A stretch of 64,000 bases of DNA from Cruorifilaria tuberocauda (GCA_013365365.1 JABVXU010000011.1:310001-374000); one strand, 5' to 3'. Shown: positions 32,327 to 46,660, counted from the stretch's first letter. The notes: generated by a model from the sequence alone, not told the origin. Translations and numbers: made by a program.

Positions 32327-35300
32327 CAAGCATCTCATGAAATGCAAAAGGGTATTTATTAGCATATTGCTGTGAACAGATGTGTCAAGTACTCTCACTC
32401 CCACTCTCATTTCATTCTCCTTTTTCAGGAATCGTTTAGCAGTAGTTGCTTGCTTTGCCTTACCTGAGCTTTCCTCAGCCAACTTCACTAATGCTTAACT
32501 GTGTTTTTCCTTAAACGACTTTTCTCCTTTTCTAAAATGAATTGGAAAAAGGCTAAGGAAATCCGAAATAAATTTGATCAAGTTAATTCCTTTCTTAAAA
32601 AATTTCATCTCTTATCGAAATTTGGATTGTTTGAAATTTTCAAATGCTTTACAGTCATTTCTTCGCTTTAAGCTGCTTCAGAAGGATAACACTGTTTTAG
32701 TCCCTGCAGGCCACAATTGATCATTGCTATTTTCCTTTTCTATTTACAAATAATCTAATATTTGTATTAGCAAATTTTTAAATATCTCATCCAACTCTAG
32801 GCAGGTAAATTTAAGCAAACCCAAATTATGAGCAATCGTTTCCTAATTCGAAACTTTCTCGTTGTAGTCTGAACTCAATTTGAAAGCCATCTTAGACCAT
32901 TAAAAGCTTCCCATAATATATCATATTTTTCTTCCAATGTTTTATAGTTCTAAATAAAAACTATCTGAGAGTGAGATTTACATAATAATAGGTGATTTTT
33001 AATTATTGAATTCAAGTATCTAGTAGTTTCATGCTAATTCATGCAGATAGCATACAATTTAGAAATTTAATACTCTAAATGAAGTTATCAGTGAATTATG
33101 TTTTTAAAATGGAAAGAAAAAAGACAATAAAAAACAGTGCTATTAGTCGAGAAAGTAATAAATGATGCGTAGCGCTGAAACGCTGCAAGAGTCATTCATG
33201 TTTACAATTTTCGAACTTTTACCTCTGTATAACTCTGCTAGTTTGTTAATAATTTATTCTATTTATAAATATTCTTTAGCTTCATTAAAATATTAATATG
33301 AATGTGCAAACTTTTTCCTTTACCACAGTTTAAAGTATTACTTTTTGAAGGTTTTCCTTATATTGAACACTTTTCCGATATGTAGAATAAAGAAGCATAA
33401 CTATGAATATAACTATATTGAAAATATGTTGCAGTGATATCCTAATTTTTATATAGCATATCCCTCTCACGTATGATCACGCGTGATAGGTCACGTCCAC
33501 ATCACATTAAATATTTTATAGATGAAAATTGAACGAAATTGAATAAGAATCAATACAAAGAGAAAGTAGAAAATTTTTTGTAATAATTTTTATTGTCATT
33601 TAGATCAATAAAAATAAACAATTCATATTGATTTTTTTGATGGTATAAATCGCTCAATTCTTTCACTGAGTCCAAGCTAATTATTCGAAAATTTTTTATA
33701 GCACTGATATCGCTTTAATAATGAAATATTTTAAATAAATTTTGTTACTTCTCAATTGTGCATGATTTCTCCGCTTTCGAATAAGCTTTGATGCTTTTGG
33801 ATAATTCGAATAATCAGTACAAAATTAGAAATTAATCACATTTCAGATTGGATTCAGAATTTCTATCCCATTTATTATCACCAGCAAAACTGCTCCGCTG
33901 TTACCACTGTTATAACTATCATCGAAACAATTATTCGTATTATTGTTGTTATTATTACTACTGTATTGCTCCTCTGATATATGTGTGGTTCTAAACAAAT
34001 TTCAAAGTATTGCTTTTCACTGTTTTCATATTTTTCTCTTGCAAAAAAAGATTATCTGTATTTTTAAAATTTTATAAAGCTTTTTTTGTAACAAAAAATT
34101 TCTTTTTTAGTAACAAAATATCTCAAAGCAATAGTTTTAATATGCATTTTAAAAAGTTTAGACATTGTCTAATTTCGATTTTCTAATTTCATTTGCTTAA
34201 ATGAAAAGTAATTATTTATTTCAATCAATTATCGGTCAGATTTTAAAGCACAACTTAAAACAATAAAGAATTAATTTATATCGAATAACCTAACAAATAT
34301 ATTAAAAGAGTCTGCATTCAGGAATAGTAACAAAATAATCTGTAAATAACCTAGTAAGTGGTGTCTTAAGACTTACTAAAACAATCTTACTGTTAACAAC
34401 AAATAGATCAGATGATACAAATCAGATAAGCAATCAGCTGATCGATATCACACAAAAAGATGTGACAATTATTCAAATAATAATTCGATTAATTTGTGCA
34501 GAGATTATCGATTTTTTCATTATTTATTCAGATATCAATTGATGGAAATTTTGTCGATTTTCTACTTTGGTATAGTAAATTTTAAACTGTCATAACAAGC
34601 TATTTCTAATTAATAAATAATTGCATAATACGATTCATTCAAATAGATTAGATGAATTATGATCTTGAAATATTCATTGAAATCGAAAAGTTATTAAATT
34701 TTGTCGTTCAGAAATTTTCAAATTCAAAAAGGAAGTTATTGAAGCGAAGAGAAAAATTAATCAAATAGAAATTTAGCTTTCAATTGCTTGTGTTTTTTGT
34801 TTTCAAATCTCAGTGAGGCCTATTCAACCATTGGCCAATCCAAATATCCTTCCTTTCCTACTATATTCCTTTTTTTCTTCTTTTTAACTTTTAAATTTCA
34901 TTCTTACTTTTCCTAATTCAGAATATATATACAACAAGAAAAACAATTTTCTTCTTACTTTCTCTTCTTGCTATGTAAATTGATAAGAGAAACAAGAGGA
35001 ACTTTCCAAAGTGACAATATCAAGTAAAAACAAAGCAATTTTTTCAAAAGAAAATTAAATAAGCAAATTTGATTCCTTCAAAATTTAATGAAATACTAGA
35101 AATATATTTCAGCCAAGTGAAATGAAAAAAAACCATCTTTTTGCATTTCAAATTTTACAGTTTTAAAGGTATAGAATATTACTAAATGAGATTATTGACT
35201 AATTGAATTAAATTATGCATGCACCATTGGATATGATATTAAATTGGTAATGAAAATTAATAAGAGCAAACAATGCTTATAAACTCTAATTATTTTGTCA

Positions 35301-35754
35301 ATCGAGTGATAAGTTCGATCTAGGTTAAATTCTGTAGTATATCAAAAGCAAAAAGAATATGAATCGTTCATATATTTCATTTTCGCTTTCCTCTGTAATT
35401 TTCAAAGAACTGGACTGGATAATTTTGATGGAAGTTGATAATTTGGATAATTTGAATTATCGATTTTACTTTCTTATCCATAAATCATATTCGTGATTTT
35501 GATCTATTCCATTCCTTTTCCTCAATAAGTTAATTAAGCAGTTGTTCTGCTAGAATGAGATAACTAAATTTCCCCCTTCATTTCAAAAACCTTTGAAAAA
35601 CTTAAATTTTTTGGCAAAATATTTCAGACTTTTAACTAATTTTCAATTATGACAACAATGAAAATGCATAAAACAGAAATTTTACAATTAGGAAAACTCT
35701 TTATGAAGTTTAAATAAAATTTTTCAAAGAATATCTGAATAAAATTCTTTATAG

Positions 35755-36168
35755 GTGTACAGTCTGTCAAATCTTATCGAATTTCGTGAAAACATTTATT
35801 ACATATTTGGCTTATTTTGCCTTATTTCATGGTTTATTTTCAATATTTGGATACTGCGCGATTATTTCTTACCGTGGTGGTTTAAGCCAATTTACACCGA
35901 TAAAGGATTCAATAAAGTCGCATTGGAGAAGAAAAAAATGGAATATCTTCAACGAAAACGGGTCGGCAATGTTTTCTCTATGCCAATTCCACTTGTAATA
36001 CCAAATACAGTTCAAAGTTCGCCTCAAAATGCGCCAATAACAACAGCATTGAAGTTGAAGCAGGAAATACTGAAGTCTCAGAAACGGCTGTGTGAATTAC
36101 GACAAAATTCACAAGTTTTAAATCCTGTAGCACTTTGCGCTGTCCGATCAATACAGCAGTTTAAGTAA
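35755..36168 (+). CDS. 3'-terminal exon of an unknown single-pass membrane protein
   Basis: A 137-codon frame follows a good acceptor (ATTCTTTATAG) in phase 0 and ends in TAA. It encodes a short polar start, one strong membrane segment (YYIFGLFCLISWFIFNIWIL, about residues 15-34), then DYFLPWWFKPIYTDKGF and a basic, probably helical stretch (LEKKKMEYLQRKRVG). The tail is low in complexity (IPLVIPNTVQSSPQNAP). No family is recognised. It is the best-supported plus-strand coding exon here; the rest of its gene must lie upstream, possibly the exon at 28586-28771. Confidence 0.55.
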   Translation: MYSLSNLIEFRENIYYIFGLFCLISWFIFNIWILRDYFLPWWFKPIYTDKGFNKVALEKKKMEYLQRKRVGNVFSMPIPLVIPNTVQSSPQNAPITTALKLKQEILKSQKRLCELRQNSQVLNPVALCAVRSIQQFK

Positions 36169-38972
36169 ACGTGAATTTCACGATTATTTTCCAAATTCAA
36201 CATGAATAATTAGAAAAGAATTGCTATTCCTCATCTCATAACTTTTGTAATCTCAATGTTGCCTCGGTTTGACATTTTACAATGATATGTAATAATTCGT
36301 TTATGAGCGCATTTTTTACAAATGGAATCAGTATTCGAATTCAGTTTAATCATCTAAGCGCATTTTATATTTCATTTAACTCTTCCATTAATTATTCCTT
36401 GCATTTTTTCTCATCGATGAAAATGTGGTTGTTAAATGAAATTTATTATGCTATTTGCATACTTTTCTCTACTCTGTCTAAATCCATAATTCAAATTTCT
36501 CAAAGAAAATCGCTGTTTTCTCAGTTAAACCTTTTCTTTACTCTTCTTTCATCCAATCAGTTATCGATTTCCTTGAAAATATCGAGAATTTTTTTAAAAA
36601 AGGAAAAAATGATCTTGAAATATAACTCGTTCGCATTATGTCTGTTAAAATTTTCATTGCTGATTGAGAATTAAGAATGTGTTAGTAAATCCAGCAAAAC
36701 TTACTGGTAAGTTTTTTGTTTATCCAAGATATGATTAAGACGCAAATATCGCATGCATCCAATTTCAAAATATGATTCTAAATAATGTCGAAATTTATCA
36801 AAAATCATCCAACGCGTGCATTATTTCTGTAAATCTAGGTCAAATGATAAGAGTATGATCTTAGAAGTAAATGGTTTAATACTGAATAGTTATTTGGCGA
36901 TTACTGTATGATTACTATTTCAAAATTTAATACCTCCATTATATTATAAAAATTTTAAAAAGGCAACTTTCCATGAAATGATTTTGCACTGGAAAAAGGG
37001 AAAAGCCTGAAATCAATATTATTTCACTGATTTTACTATTATTATTATCACTAATAATGGGTACTTTGATAAAATAAGTGTCATTTAGAAAGTAATCTTA
37101 AATCTTGAAATACTAACACAATTTGCATTACTTAGACCAATGTTTAACAAATCATTAAATGCCTTGATACTTTGATTCTCTGTAAGGTACGGTAAGAAAA
37201 GCAAATGGCACTAAGAGAGCAAATTTAAAATGAAAAAAAAACTTCACGAACAATTTAAGTGTTTTGAAATTGCTTGAACGTATGCAGACATGTAAAATAA
37301 GCCGTAACAGAAATTTCGTGCGGAAATTTCGAAATATTTCCAAATTCTAATAATGGCTGTAATTCAAAATACTTTAAGAATGGTAATTTAAAGAACGCCG
37401 AATACTTCAATTTTAAATTTTACACCGAATAAATTATCTGTTCGTAATGTGATTTTTAGGATAGAAAATGAACTGATTAATTATGAAATTTTTACAAGAT
37501 GAAAAATTCAGTTAATGAAATATCTCATGAAAATGAATTGAAATATGCTAAAATACTTGACAAAATTTGCTAAAAACTTGTAATTGCTCAAAATTTTTCA
37601 GAAAAAATTATTCGTCAACGTATTGGAACTCATTAATTTTTAAAATGGAATAATTTAATTTAACATGCACAGTTATTCAGTAATTTGGCAAAATCTAATC
37701 TAAGCTTATCTTCCAAAATAAAATTAAAATTAACGATCAATTTCTTCAACCTCTTCAGTATAAGATTTGTCTGAGAGAAGTAAAAAAAAATGAAAGTTTT
37801 ATTAGAAAATTAGCTTTTGCAATTTGCTAAATGCACTTCTAAATTCAGTTTGAGGTTGCACTTATTTTTAGAAAGTTAAATTGTGAGAATGAAAAAGGAA
37901 AGCCATTTTTCGAAACATTTGTATGTTTAATTACAATTAATTGAATTCCATCATTTTGGATTCAATGCAATTAAAATTTCTATTTTTAAGTCATGAAATT
38001 TTATTTTTCTTCCAATATTTTTGCTAATATTTCTGCTTCTCTTATCTTCTTCCTGCTAATTTTTATTTTCAGTTATATACCATAATTTGATGACATGCTA
38101 AGAGACAGATAGGTTAAATTATTACCTCAAATTTAATTCTTTATACTTCAAAATTTTCCATACACCACAATAATCCTATATATTATATTTTAAACTTGAA
38201 ATATTTTGTTTATATCACTAAAAATTTCAATATTGCATTTCTATTTGATCAAAGTTAACTCTAAATTTTATTCCAGATTTTTTGCATAATTATTCTCTAA
38301 ATTTTGGTGTCAATTTCTCTGCTATATTCAGTATTGATTTATTTGATTTTGATTTATTACTGATTTCTCTGATTGTTTAGATACATGTTAACATGAAACT
38401 AATTCATCCCAATATCAGCATGATTTCCCTTTCCACTGTAGAAGCTTGCATTTTTCGTCTTGTATTGTAAAGTATTGTTATCATAACAATTACTTTAGTC
38501 TATTTTGTTTCTTTCTGAAAAAGCACAGTTTTCTGGAAAATTGATTAAATGCATTATTTAAACATTAAATTACCACATGTTCCCATAGCTAGGAAGATGA
38601 CGAAAATCGCGAAATATCTCTGATTTAATTTAGACTTCCCTTGAAAGATGATCTTTTCCTCGTGAACGAAAACTCCGCGCATTTGTCTTGGACATTTGAG
38701 TGTTCGTTCTCCTTTCCTTCATATCAATCATTTATTTTGTGTTCATTGTAGTTTTGAGAGTTTCAACTTTTAATTATTTTCGTGGAAAAATTAGTAACAA
38801 CTCTTTTTAATTAAAATACTTTTATTTTCTTTAATTCGACTTTAGAGGCTTAACTGAATTCCTTAGTTATAAAAGCCGAAATACAAAATCTTAACTTTAT
38901 TTGATATGCTTTTGCTACGGTTTGAGATCAAACGAAGTTGAAAAAATATGATGCCTATATTGATATCTCTTA
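36169..38972. other. convergent intergenic region
   Basis: About 2.8 kb between the stop of the plus-strand exon and the stop of the minus-strand TRPV gene. It should hold both 3' UTRs. The 130-codon plus-strand frame at 36282-36674 is rich in Ser, Phe, Ile and Leu with no splice context, and is judged spurious. Confidence 0.5.
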
Positions 38973-41900
38973 TCAATCCTTTCTTATCTCAGCGATTGAT
39001 AGATACGATGTCATTGGTCTTCGACTATCTGGTGTATGCACAAAATCCTGCAAATTTAAATGGGATCTATCATTTCCAGACATAAAAGTCACAGACAAAT
39101 TTTCATAGGAATTAATTCTTGAGCATTTTTCAACTTGCAACTTCCTTACCAAAGTTTTTTTTCTGCCTTTTCAAAGATAGAAAAGATTTTTTAATTAAAA
39201 AACACTGTTATCTGACCTTCAAACGTCTCTTTAGCAGTGCACGTTTTTCCTCACGTAAATCACGTTCCTGCTGTTCCATTAATTGCTTTTCAGTTTGTGA
39301 CATCTCTCTCTCACTCTAAAAATCTTCATTAAGAATTATGAAATAAAACAGTGCTTTTTCACTAAAACAAAATGTAACGAGTAAATTATAATTGACTGTG
39401 GAGAGAGGAATCTGAAGGGACAATGGAGAGCATCTCCGTTGAAATGCAATCGAAGATTCCAACTCAACTGATGCATGAACGCTTCCTGACAACAACTAAC
39501 CGTAGTCTTTCGAGCAACAACAAACGAACGCTTTGTTTTATCCGTACCAATTGGACGAGAATATTTCAGCATTGCGATGAGGCGCTCTTTCGGTTTCAGT
39601 GATAGTTCCAAGAATAAAATTACTTGAGCCCACTGTAATTATAATAGCGATTGATGAGGATTAATTTGAAATCAGAAATTGGAATAGTAATGCATGAAAG
39701 TGGTCATTTGGCAATTCTTTTCTAGAGTTTCGATTTGTCCTTCTAGCTTTGCTAGACAATTAGAGATTTGAGAAACGTCATACTGATTGTTTCAGTAATC
39801 ATTTGATAATCATTTTCGGGTGAAACGAACTTGTCTTTTCCATTCGGTAGATGTTCTCGAAATAGTTTCATAAGTTCGTGTCATCATAGCAATTAATAAG
39901 TTAAACTGCATGATGCTAATAAATAATTCAAATATGGTAAATAAAAACTGCAAATAAAAGGCCATTCTAGATTCATATTAATAATTATTATGCAAACTAA
40001 ATTGTAGGAAATAATTGTTATTTTAGATTTCTTTATGATTATTATAAGAAACGATTTAGGAGCATCTTAGATTGAATATTTTAAATTTTAATTTCGGTGA
40101 ACAATTATCTCTTCGTAGCTGTCACTTATTCAATGGATAATTAACACACACAATGACACATTTATTTTAAATACTTAAACTACTTTCTTATTTCTATTAA
40201 ATCAAAAAAGTAATTACCTATTATAGCTGTAAAATCAAGTATTACTTTTCTATTCCACATCTCGCTTTCACAAAATTAGCATGAAAATGCTTACTTTACC
40301 AATCATTCGCATCATTTTTTCTTCGCAAGTATTCAATGATCGATAGAAAATGGTAAATTCGCCAATAGTCATGATGAAAAGTCGCATGATAGCTTCGAAC
40401 GGAGTGTGCAAGATGTTCTCCCACCGAGTGGACTGAACTCCGTACTCAATTCTGCTTGCTCGTTCGCAAGCTCCAAAAATGACATAAAATGCTTAAAAGT
40501 TCAAAAATTTCAAAATAGAAGTTAATACTAACAGATAGATATTTACTAGGTACCAATAGTTAATTTTCAAAAAAAAATCGAAATAGTTATCATTTATTTA
40601 ATAGATATAAGTTTAAAATAAATCACTAATTTTAAGGATGAAACATTTCTGAATTTGAATAAGACATTAATTCCATTGAACATTTCCGTAGTAATGATAA
40701 AGCCGAATAGAAAAAGAGTTAAAAATTCAAAAATATTCATAAATAAAAATGGAAAGGTGTGGAGAAAGAAAGATAAGTGAAAAATGGTTATATTTAAATC
40801 CAGAGTTTTTATAAGATGTTTGCATAACATTTTAGCCTTAGGATGGATCAATATCTAAAGGAAGGAAATGATAAGCAAAACAATTAAGTGGTTCAAATTT
40901 TCTGCTTTTGTTCCTTCTTTCTTGCTTTTCAATTGGAAGTTCTTGAAAAATGATAAAATCTGGGAAGAAAAAATTTATTAAAATAAATAATTGAAACAAA
41001 CACTGGGAAAATCCGATGAGAAATATCGAATAAATAAGCATAAAACGGCTAATATCACGTGAAAGTATAGTATAAATCATTAGAACAAATGGTCCAATAA
41101 ATTTCAAAGCTCTAAAAAAGTGAAGCAATGATTGTTACATAAATTCATTCGTATCCTTTCATTTACAAAAGAAATAATTTTCAAATGATTTTGAAATTAG
41201 ACAAGCTGAAGTAAACTGCCGTTTAAATTCCAATAAAAATAAAATGAAATGAAAACCTCGTGTAAAATAAGAAATGTGCCCCAGTTAGCAGGACGATCAT
41301 CAACGAGAGAATATTTTCAAGTAAAAGCATCGTTGAGCTTAGCATGCATGCCAATCTTATCGGTACAATTAGCATAATAAAAATAAATGAAATTTTATAA
41401 GCAATTTTAGCTGGAAATGATTTCTGCAATGCAATTTATTTTATTTGAAAAATTTTTTGAATTGAAAGCTCAAGTTTTCATGAAAATTGTGACAAATATT
41501 AGAATAGAAAAAGGGGAAAATTTATTCGGCTGCTGCAAACTTATTTCTAATTTGAAATGAAATAAGTTGAAATGAAATGAAATACCATAACACGCCACCA
41601 TCGTCTTCGACCAACATTTTTCATGTCGATCGCATCACAAACGATTTGAAGTAGTGCCATTAATAGTACCATCTGTTCAGCAACAAGTCGAACCTATTTC
41701 AGTTCGTTTTAGCTATGAAAAGCTTTAAATATTAATTAATTATTTCTTCTGTAATAATTAGCGTACATCTTCAAATGCTGTTTATTTTGAAATTATATTC
41801 CAGCACCTTATTGCCGCCTTGTTGCTATTTTGGTACCATATTAATATCAACATGATGATTACTGCATCATTCTCAATCACTCACTCCAACATTACAACTT

Positions 41901-44900
41901 TAATTAGCTCCTTTTAGAAGTTTTTAAAATAAAAGACTGCTCTGAAGAGTTACCACATGAATTGATATTTGATTTTAATCAGTGAAAAAGTTCATAATAA
42001 TATTTTGATTCATTTCTTGAATATTAGACTTACATATTGCTGCCACCCTGCACCGGTATATCGCCACAAATGGCACAGATTAGAGTGATACGATGCTTCT
42101 TCTATGAAAAAGAAAGATTCATTATTGAAAATTATTTCAGAAATCATTAATAAAGTCTTTGGAATAATTAAAAATTACAATAACTATATTTTAATTCAAT
42201 AATTTTGTCTAAACTTCTTACTTTCAATTTCTATGTTCTCTATCTGTCAAAGAAAAATTTCAAACGTTTTACATTGGTGGGAGATAAAAATAACGTTTTT
42301 ATCAAGTCAAGTTTGAGGATAATTTATCTCTTATTTGTTTAAATCAGTGAAGTTAAATTTTATTTTCTTTAATAGTAGTTGAATAGTAATTGCATAGTCA
42401 ATAAAGTTATGCCAAATATTTGAAGAAATTAATGAAATTTAAAAAGAAGTTAGCGTGAGAAATTTAAAATATATTTGAAAAGTGTAAAATATAAGTTTTA
42501 TATGAGAAACATACCGAAAATTTTCAATGTTTGAGAAATTTGTTTGTTTGCAGCGTAAGATGAAAATGACTGCAATGTCGTGGCTTTGAGAATCATATAA
42601 TCGAACATGGTATAAGTTGAATTAAAACATGGATTATCAGGTGAAGTACTGTTGCATGGAACGGATACATTGGCACCGCTGATTTCATGATGTGTTAACA
42701 CCTTTGATTATTGATATCAGCAGAGATAAGGTAGTAATAAAAAAGCAAGACAACTGAGTGAAGGACAAATTTTACAGCTTATCATTAATTTTTAAGTGAA
42801 GAAATTGTCGAGAGATACTTATCATGCTAATTAAGAGTTTTAAATTGAACCTTTGTGGTCATCGAAAATGGTCGACACATAAAAGCCATGAAAACAAATA
42901 TGAAATAAACCACAAAATACGAAAATGATAATGTCAAACTGTAACAGTTATTTTCAATCATTTTTGATAATTAATCATTAAATTAATGCTCAATTATCGC
43001 AATTGTTTAAGTGCAAAGAAATCGATACGACGAGAATGCTCGTCAAATAATATTTATTATAAAATTTTAAATTTTTGAGAGAGAGAAATACTGAAACTTC
43101 GATTTTCTATTATTAATTATTTAATTAGAAAAAATCTATTGGTATGTTTTTATTTGATTTTCCTAACATCATGGAATCTTAAACTTGAGAAATCTTTTTT
43201 GACAAAACTATTCGTACTATCGACGTCCAAATGCTTCCCATTTAGCTTCCAACAATTCTTCCAGCAATCCGTCGAGAAGTTCTAAATGTTTCGTTGTTTC
43301 CTAAAACTTTATACTAAAACTATTTGAAATGCTTATTATTTGAAAATATTTTTGCTTTTCCAAAAACGGAAGTTGATAATGAAATGTAATTGATTGATCA
43401 ATCGGAAACAAAAAATTGATAATAACAAAGACAAATCAACTCGTCAATTAATTTAATAACAAAGATCTGTTTCGATGTCATATAGGAAGATCTATGATTC
43501 GTTTACTGTCAGTTTATCAGGAAGCATATGAGACAGTAATCTTCTTCACAGTACCGTAGTGTAACAATTTTCCTTTCTATTGTGAGACTGTTGTATTCAG
43601 CAGTTACAAAAATAATATATTTACTCCATAAACAGTGAGTGATAAGGCGCTGTCTTCATTCATTTCTCCTGTTTCTTGACTTATCGTATCAATACGGGCC
43701 AACGGATATGCATAACTGCTCGCATTACCGTATATCCAAACAACATCGGCTTCTAATTTTAGGATTAATTCGAAGATCTGAATAATTAAGAAAGCAAAGA
43801 TATGAAACGAATAATTGTGTTCCAGGTTTAAAAAAAGATCCAATTAAACCATTGCAATGAACCAAACATCGTTTAAGAAAATTCTAAATTAAAATGTTTA
43901 CTATTTTGATTACAAAATGAAAATGACCATTTTTTTGCTTCTTAATTTGTCTTAATTTGCCATATCCATACCTCTTTTTTTCCCAAATGCGCAGCTAAAG
44001 TAAGCGGAGTCAGATTCTGCTTGTTAACAATTTGTAACTTAGCGCCCATATTGTATGACAGTTTGATCATTTCCTGATGACAAATTTTATAAATTTCTTT
44101 TAAAAAAATAATAAATCGAAAGAGAAATTTATAAATCTAAGCTTTTATTCAAATTTGAAAATTAAAAAATTGCAAATAAAAATTAGCGCGATAAGCAAAA
44201 AGATTTCTGATTTGCTAAATATAAAGATTTACTATTATTTTCCATTATTTCAATATATTTAAATCATAATTTTCATGAGAGTATTTAAAAAAATTTACTG
44301 GTTGTTCATGGATTACAGCAAGATGAAGGACCGTATTTCCGTTCGTATCCTTCTGGTTCAGATCAGCCTTTTTTGCTACCAATAACCGAAAACAATCCAT
44401 CTGATTAATGCAAGCCGCAAATGACAACGGATATTCGCCGAAATACATCCGTCTAAAGATATGAATTTTATATTTCAATTAATATAAATGCTTCAACTTT
44501 CAATATTTTTGTTAGAGCAAAAATTTTAAACAAAGATTTTAGTTTTAAATTTGGTGAAGCAGCCGGAAAATTCTTTTAAATTTTTTATTAGTTAAATATT
44601 ACACTTGAAATGAACGCAAGAACTAAATGAAAAAAAGTGTGTACTTTTAACAAATACGTTTGAAACTATTATTCAAAAATAATTTTTGAAGCTTTTTAAA
44701 ATATTAAGACTTTTTTTTGCATTTTTTTCAAAATTTTACTTTAATATTTAAAATCGCATCAAAGCAAAACTATCACATAAATCATATTCGGAATTTCAAT
44801 TTTGTAGGCTATTTTTTAGCATAAGTTTTTCCGAGAAGTCTATGATCGTATTTATTCATCAATTTCAAATGATTATGGAAGGATGATAATAACATTTTTT

Positions 44901-46660
44901 GAAAAGAAATATCCGCATTTCCTGAAATAATATTAACCAACCCAGAATAGCATGTTTTCAGACTGAGCTCCACATATTCGTGCTCCAACGAATCAGTCCG
45001 GCTACTTTTCTGATCATCCGGACAGAATGATGCACCGTAACATCGTTGATTGATATTTGCGCCTTGTTGTAGTAGAAAGCTCACCATGGAGGGATCCTCG
45101 TTCATTATCGCTTGATGTAACGGTGACAGTCCTATATAATTCATTGTTATATTGAATATTTTTGAGACTTTATCACTTAATTACCAAATTTTAAATTTCA
45201 CAATATTTCTAAAAATTTAATCATTTCCACATTTTAATTTTTAACTAGAAAGCTATTGATTTTTTGAAGTTTTTCAGTAGAAAAATTGTTACCATTTGAT
45301 AAAAAATAAAGTATAACTTTTTATTTGCTTAGTAACAGAGTAAATTTGTAAAAATTGACAGATAATTTCATCGTAAAGCCATTATATTACGCAATCATAC
45401 CATAGTAATTTTCACTAATGAAAATATCGTTAACGAGTTTTGGATACAATTTGATTAGATGACGGGCCAAGTGATTATGTATTGCAGTTCCTTGCAATAG
45501 GCATAAACCGACAAGATTCTCGCCCATATTACCACGTTCGTCTAACTTCCATACCACTTCACGATATTTTGAATCCATGTCACCACGTCTTCCACCACCT
45601 TCCAGAAGTTTCAACGCTGCAAAAGAACGATGGAAACTTCTGATGATAAGAAATAATCGAGATAAATTCAAATATCACTTCTCGTTTTCATTCATTTCCA
45701 ACGCATAAATGCTTCAGCTTCACTTATATTTAGCATTCTTCCTTGCAATTTCAATATTATAATATTCCTTCTCATAATTTTATAACTTTCATCAATAATT
45801 CAATATTATTATCATAGACCTTTTTTTAAATCGCCTTGATTTTCTCCTTCCTGATTGAAATCATCGAGAATATTTGGGCCACTTTTGCCTTTTCCTTTCT
45901 TGCGTTTCAGTGCACTTAGCATCGCATTGCGTTCTTTGTTGCGAATTTTTACCAATTCAGAAACTGCCACCATTTTCCCTTTCCCCGAATTATACATAAA
46001 ATTTTTTACCTAAAATTAAGCTAAACTTGCACTAATCAGTTTCCTAATAAATTATTTGTTTATGAAAATCGTAGTTTCTCCCAAAATTTTTGAATTTAAG
46101 ATAATTCACTGACGAGATTATTTCAAAGTCCAATATTTTTCTAATTAAATAAAACCAAATAGAAAGTTAATATTTGGTGGAATTCTTCATCCACAGATAT
46201 TTCATTTTCATAGTTAATTAATTTCTATTCTATAACATTTTTCCCTGCTCTTCAAAAACAGTTTTATCATTTAAATCGATTATAGTGATTATAATAAGTT
46301 TAACTATAATTTATTGCATTTCAAGGTTTTATGCAAAAATTTCATTCTAATATACTTTTATAAAATCATGCTTTTGAAAAATGAAATGAATTTAAAATCA
46401 CGTGCTGAATCATAACAATAATCGAAATCAAGATTATAATTATGCTGAAAATCATGATAAATAATGGTAATCGAAATGAAAGAGACCTTCGAATCGATTA
46501 ACTCATTAATTTGTGAGAAATCATTGCTATTTTTGGCTTGCCACATGAAAGGTATCAGATCACCACCGCCATGAATATCGACGTATTGATAAAGACGTGG
46601 TTGATCCTTCTCCTTCGGTTTCCCGTCTTCTTCTTTCGTCGATGATTCACGATTACCCAT
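38973..46660 (-). CDS. TRPV-family cation channel (OSM-9/OCR group)
   Basis: Plasma-membrane cation channel subunit; nematode relatives act in ciliated sensory neurons. 19 in-phase exons give 869 residues: 46487-46660, 45820-46009, 45401-45616, 44942-45131, 44299-44452, 43972-44073, 43625-43777, 43218-43300, 42851-42938, 42515-42701, 42034-42101, 41586-41693, 41257-41423, 41002-41111, 40295-40491, 39831-39947, 39501-39632, 39217-39315, 38973-39047. Ankyrin repeats span about 194-400 (LSPLHQAIMNEDPS, GNTVLHLAVIHEQP). Six membrane segments follow; S1 (about 421-445) ends CRPFSMTTK, and the S1-S2 loop has cysteines and three N-glycosylation sequons. FSQSFYVIFGACER begins S5. The pore has TIGEF (705-709), and S6 is followed by MTRTYETISRTSTEWKRQW. 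The N terminus MGNRES fits N-myristoylation. An OCR-type subunit seems slightly likelier than OSM-9, but this is not settled. Confidence 0.92.

Larger units (their letters stand above)
28823..35754. other. large non-coding stretch with GT tracts and a GC-rich island
   Basis: Nearly 7 kb without a supported gene. It may be the long intron of a plus-strand gene or simply intergenic. Contents listed separately are GT microsatellites at 29397 and 30061, a GC-rich island near 29560-29830, a hairpin at 32297-32326 and a 12-bp palindrome at 33477-33488. A frame at 31249-31373 (MVIRRFLSFRVQIAL...) is a weak alternative first exon for the downstream plus-strand exon. Confidence 0.45.

Noticed and set aside
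36282..36674. 130-codon plus-strand open frame
   Set aside because: It is dominated by Ser, Phe, Ile, Leu and Asn, has no motif or splice context, and lies in the 3' flank of the plus-strand exon.
42225..42260. Possible small exon between TRPV exons 10 and 11
   Set aside because: Reading it in the required phase gives a stop, and exon 10 joins exon 11 in phase without it.
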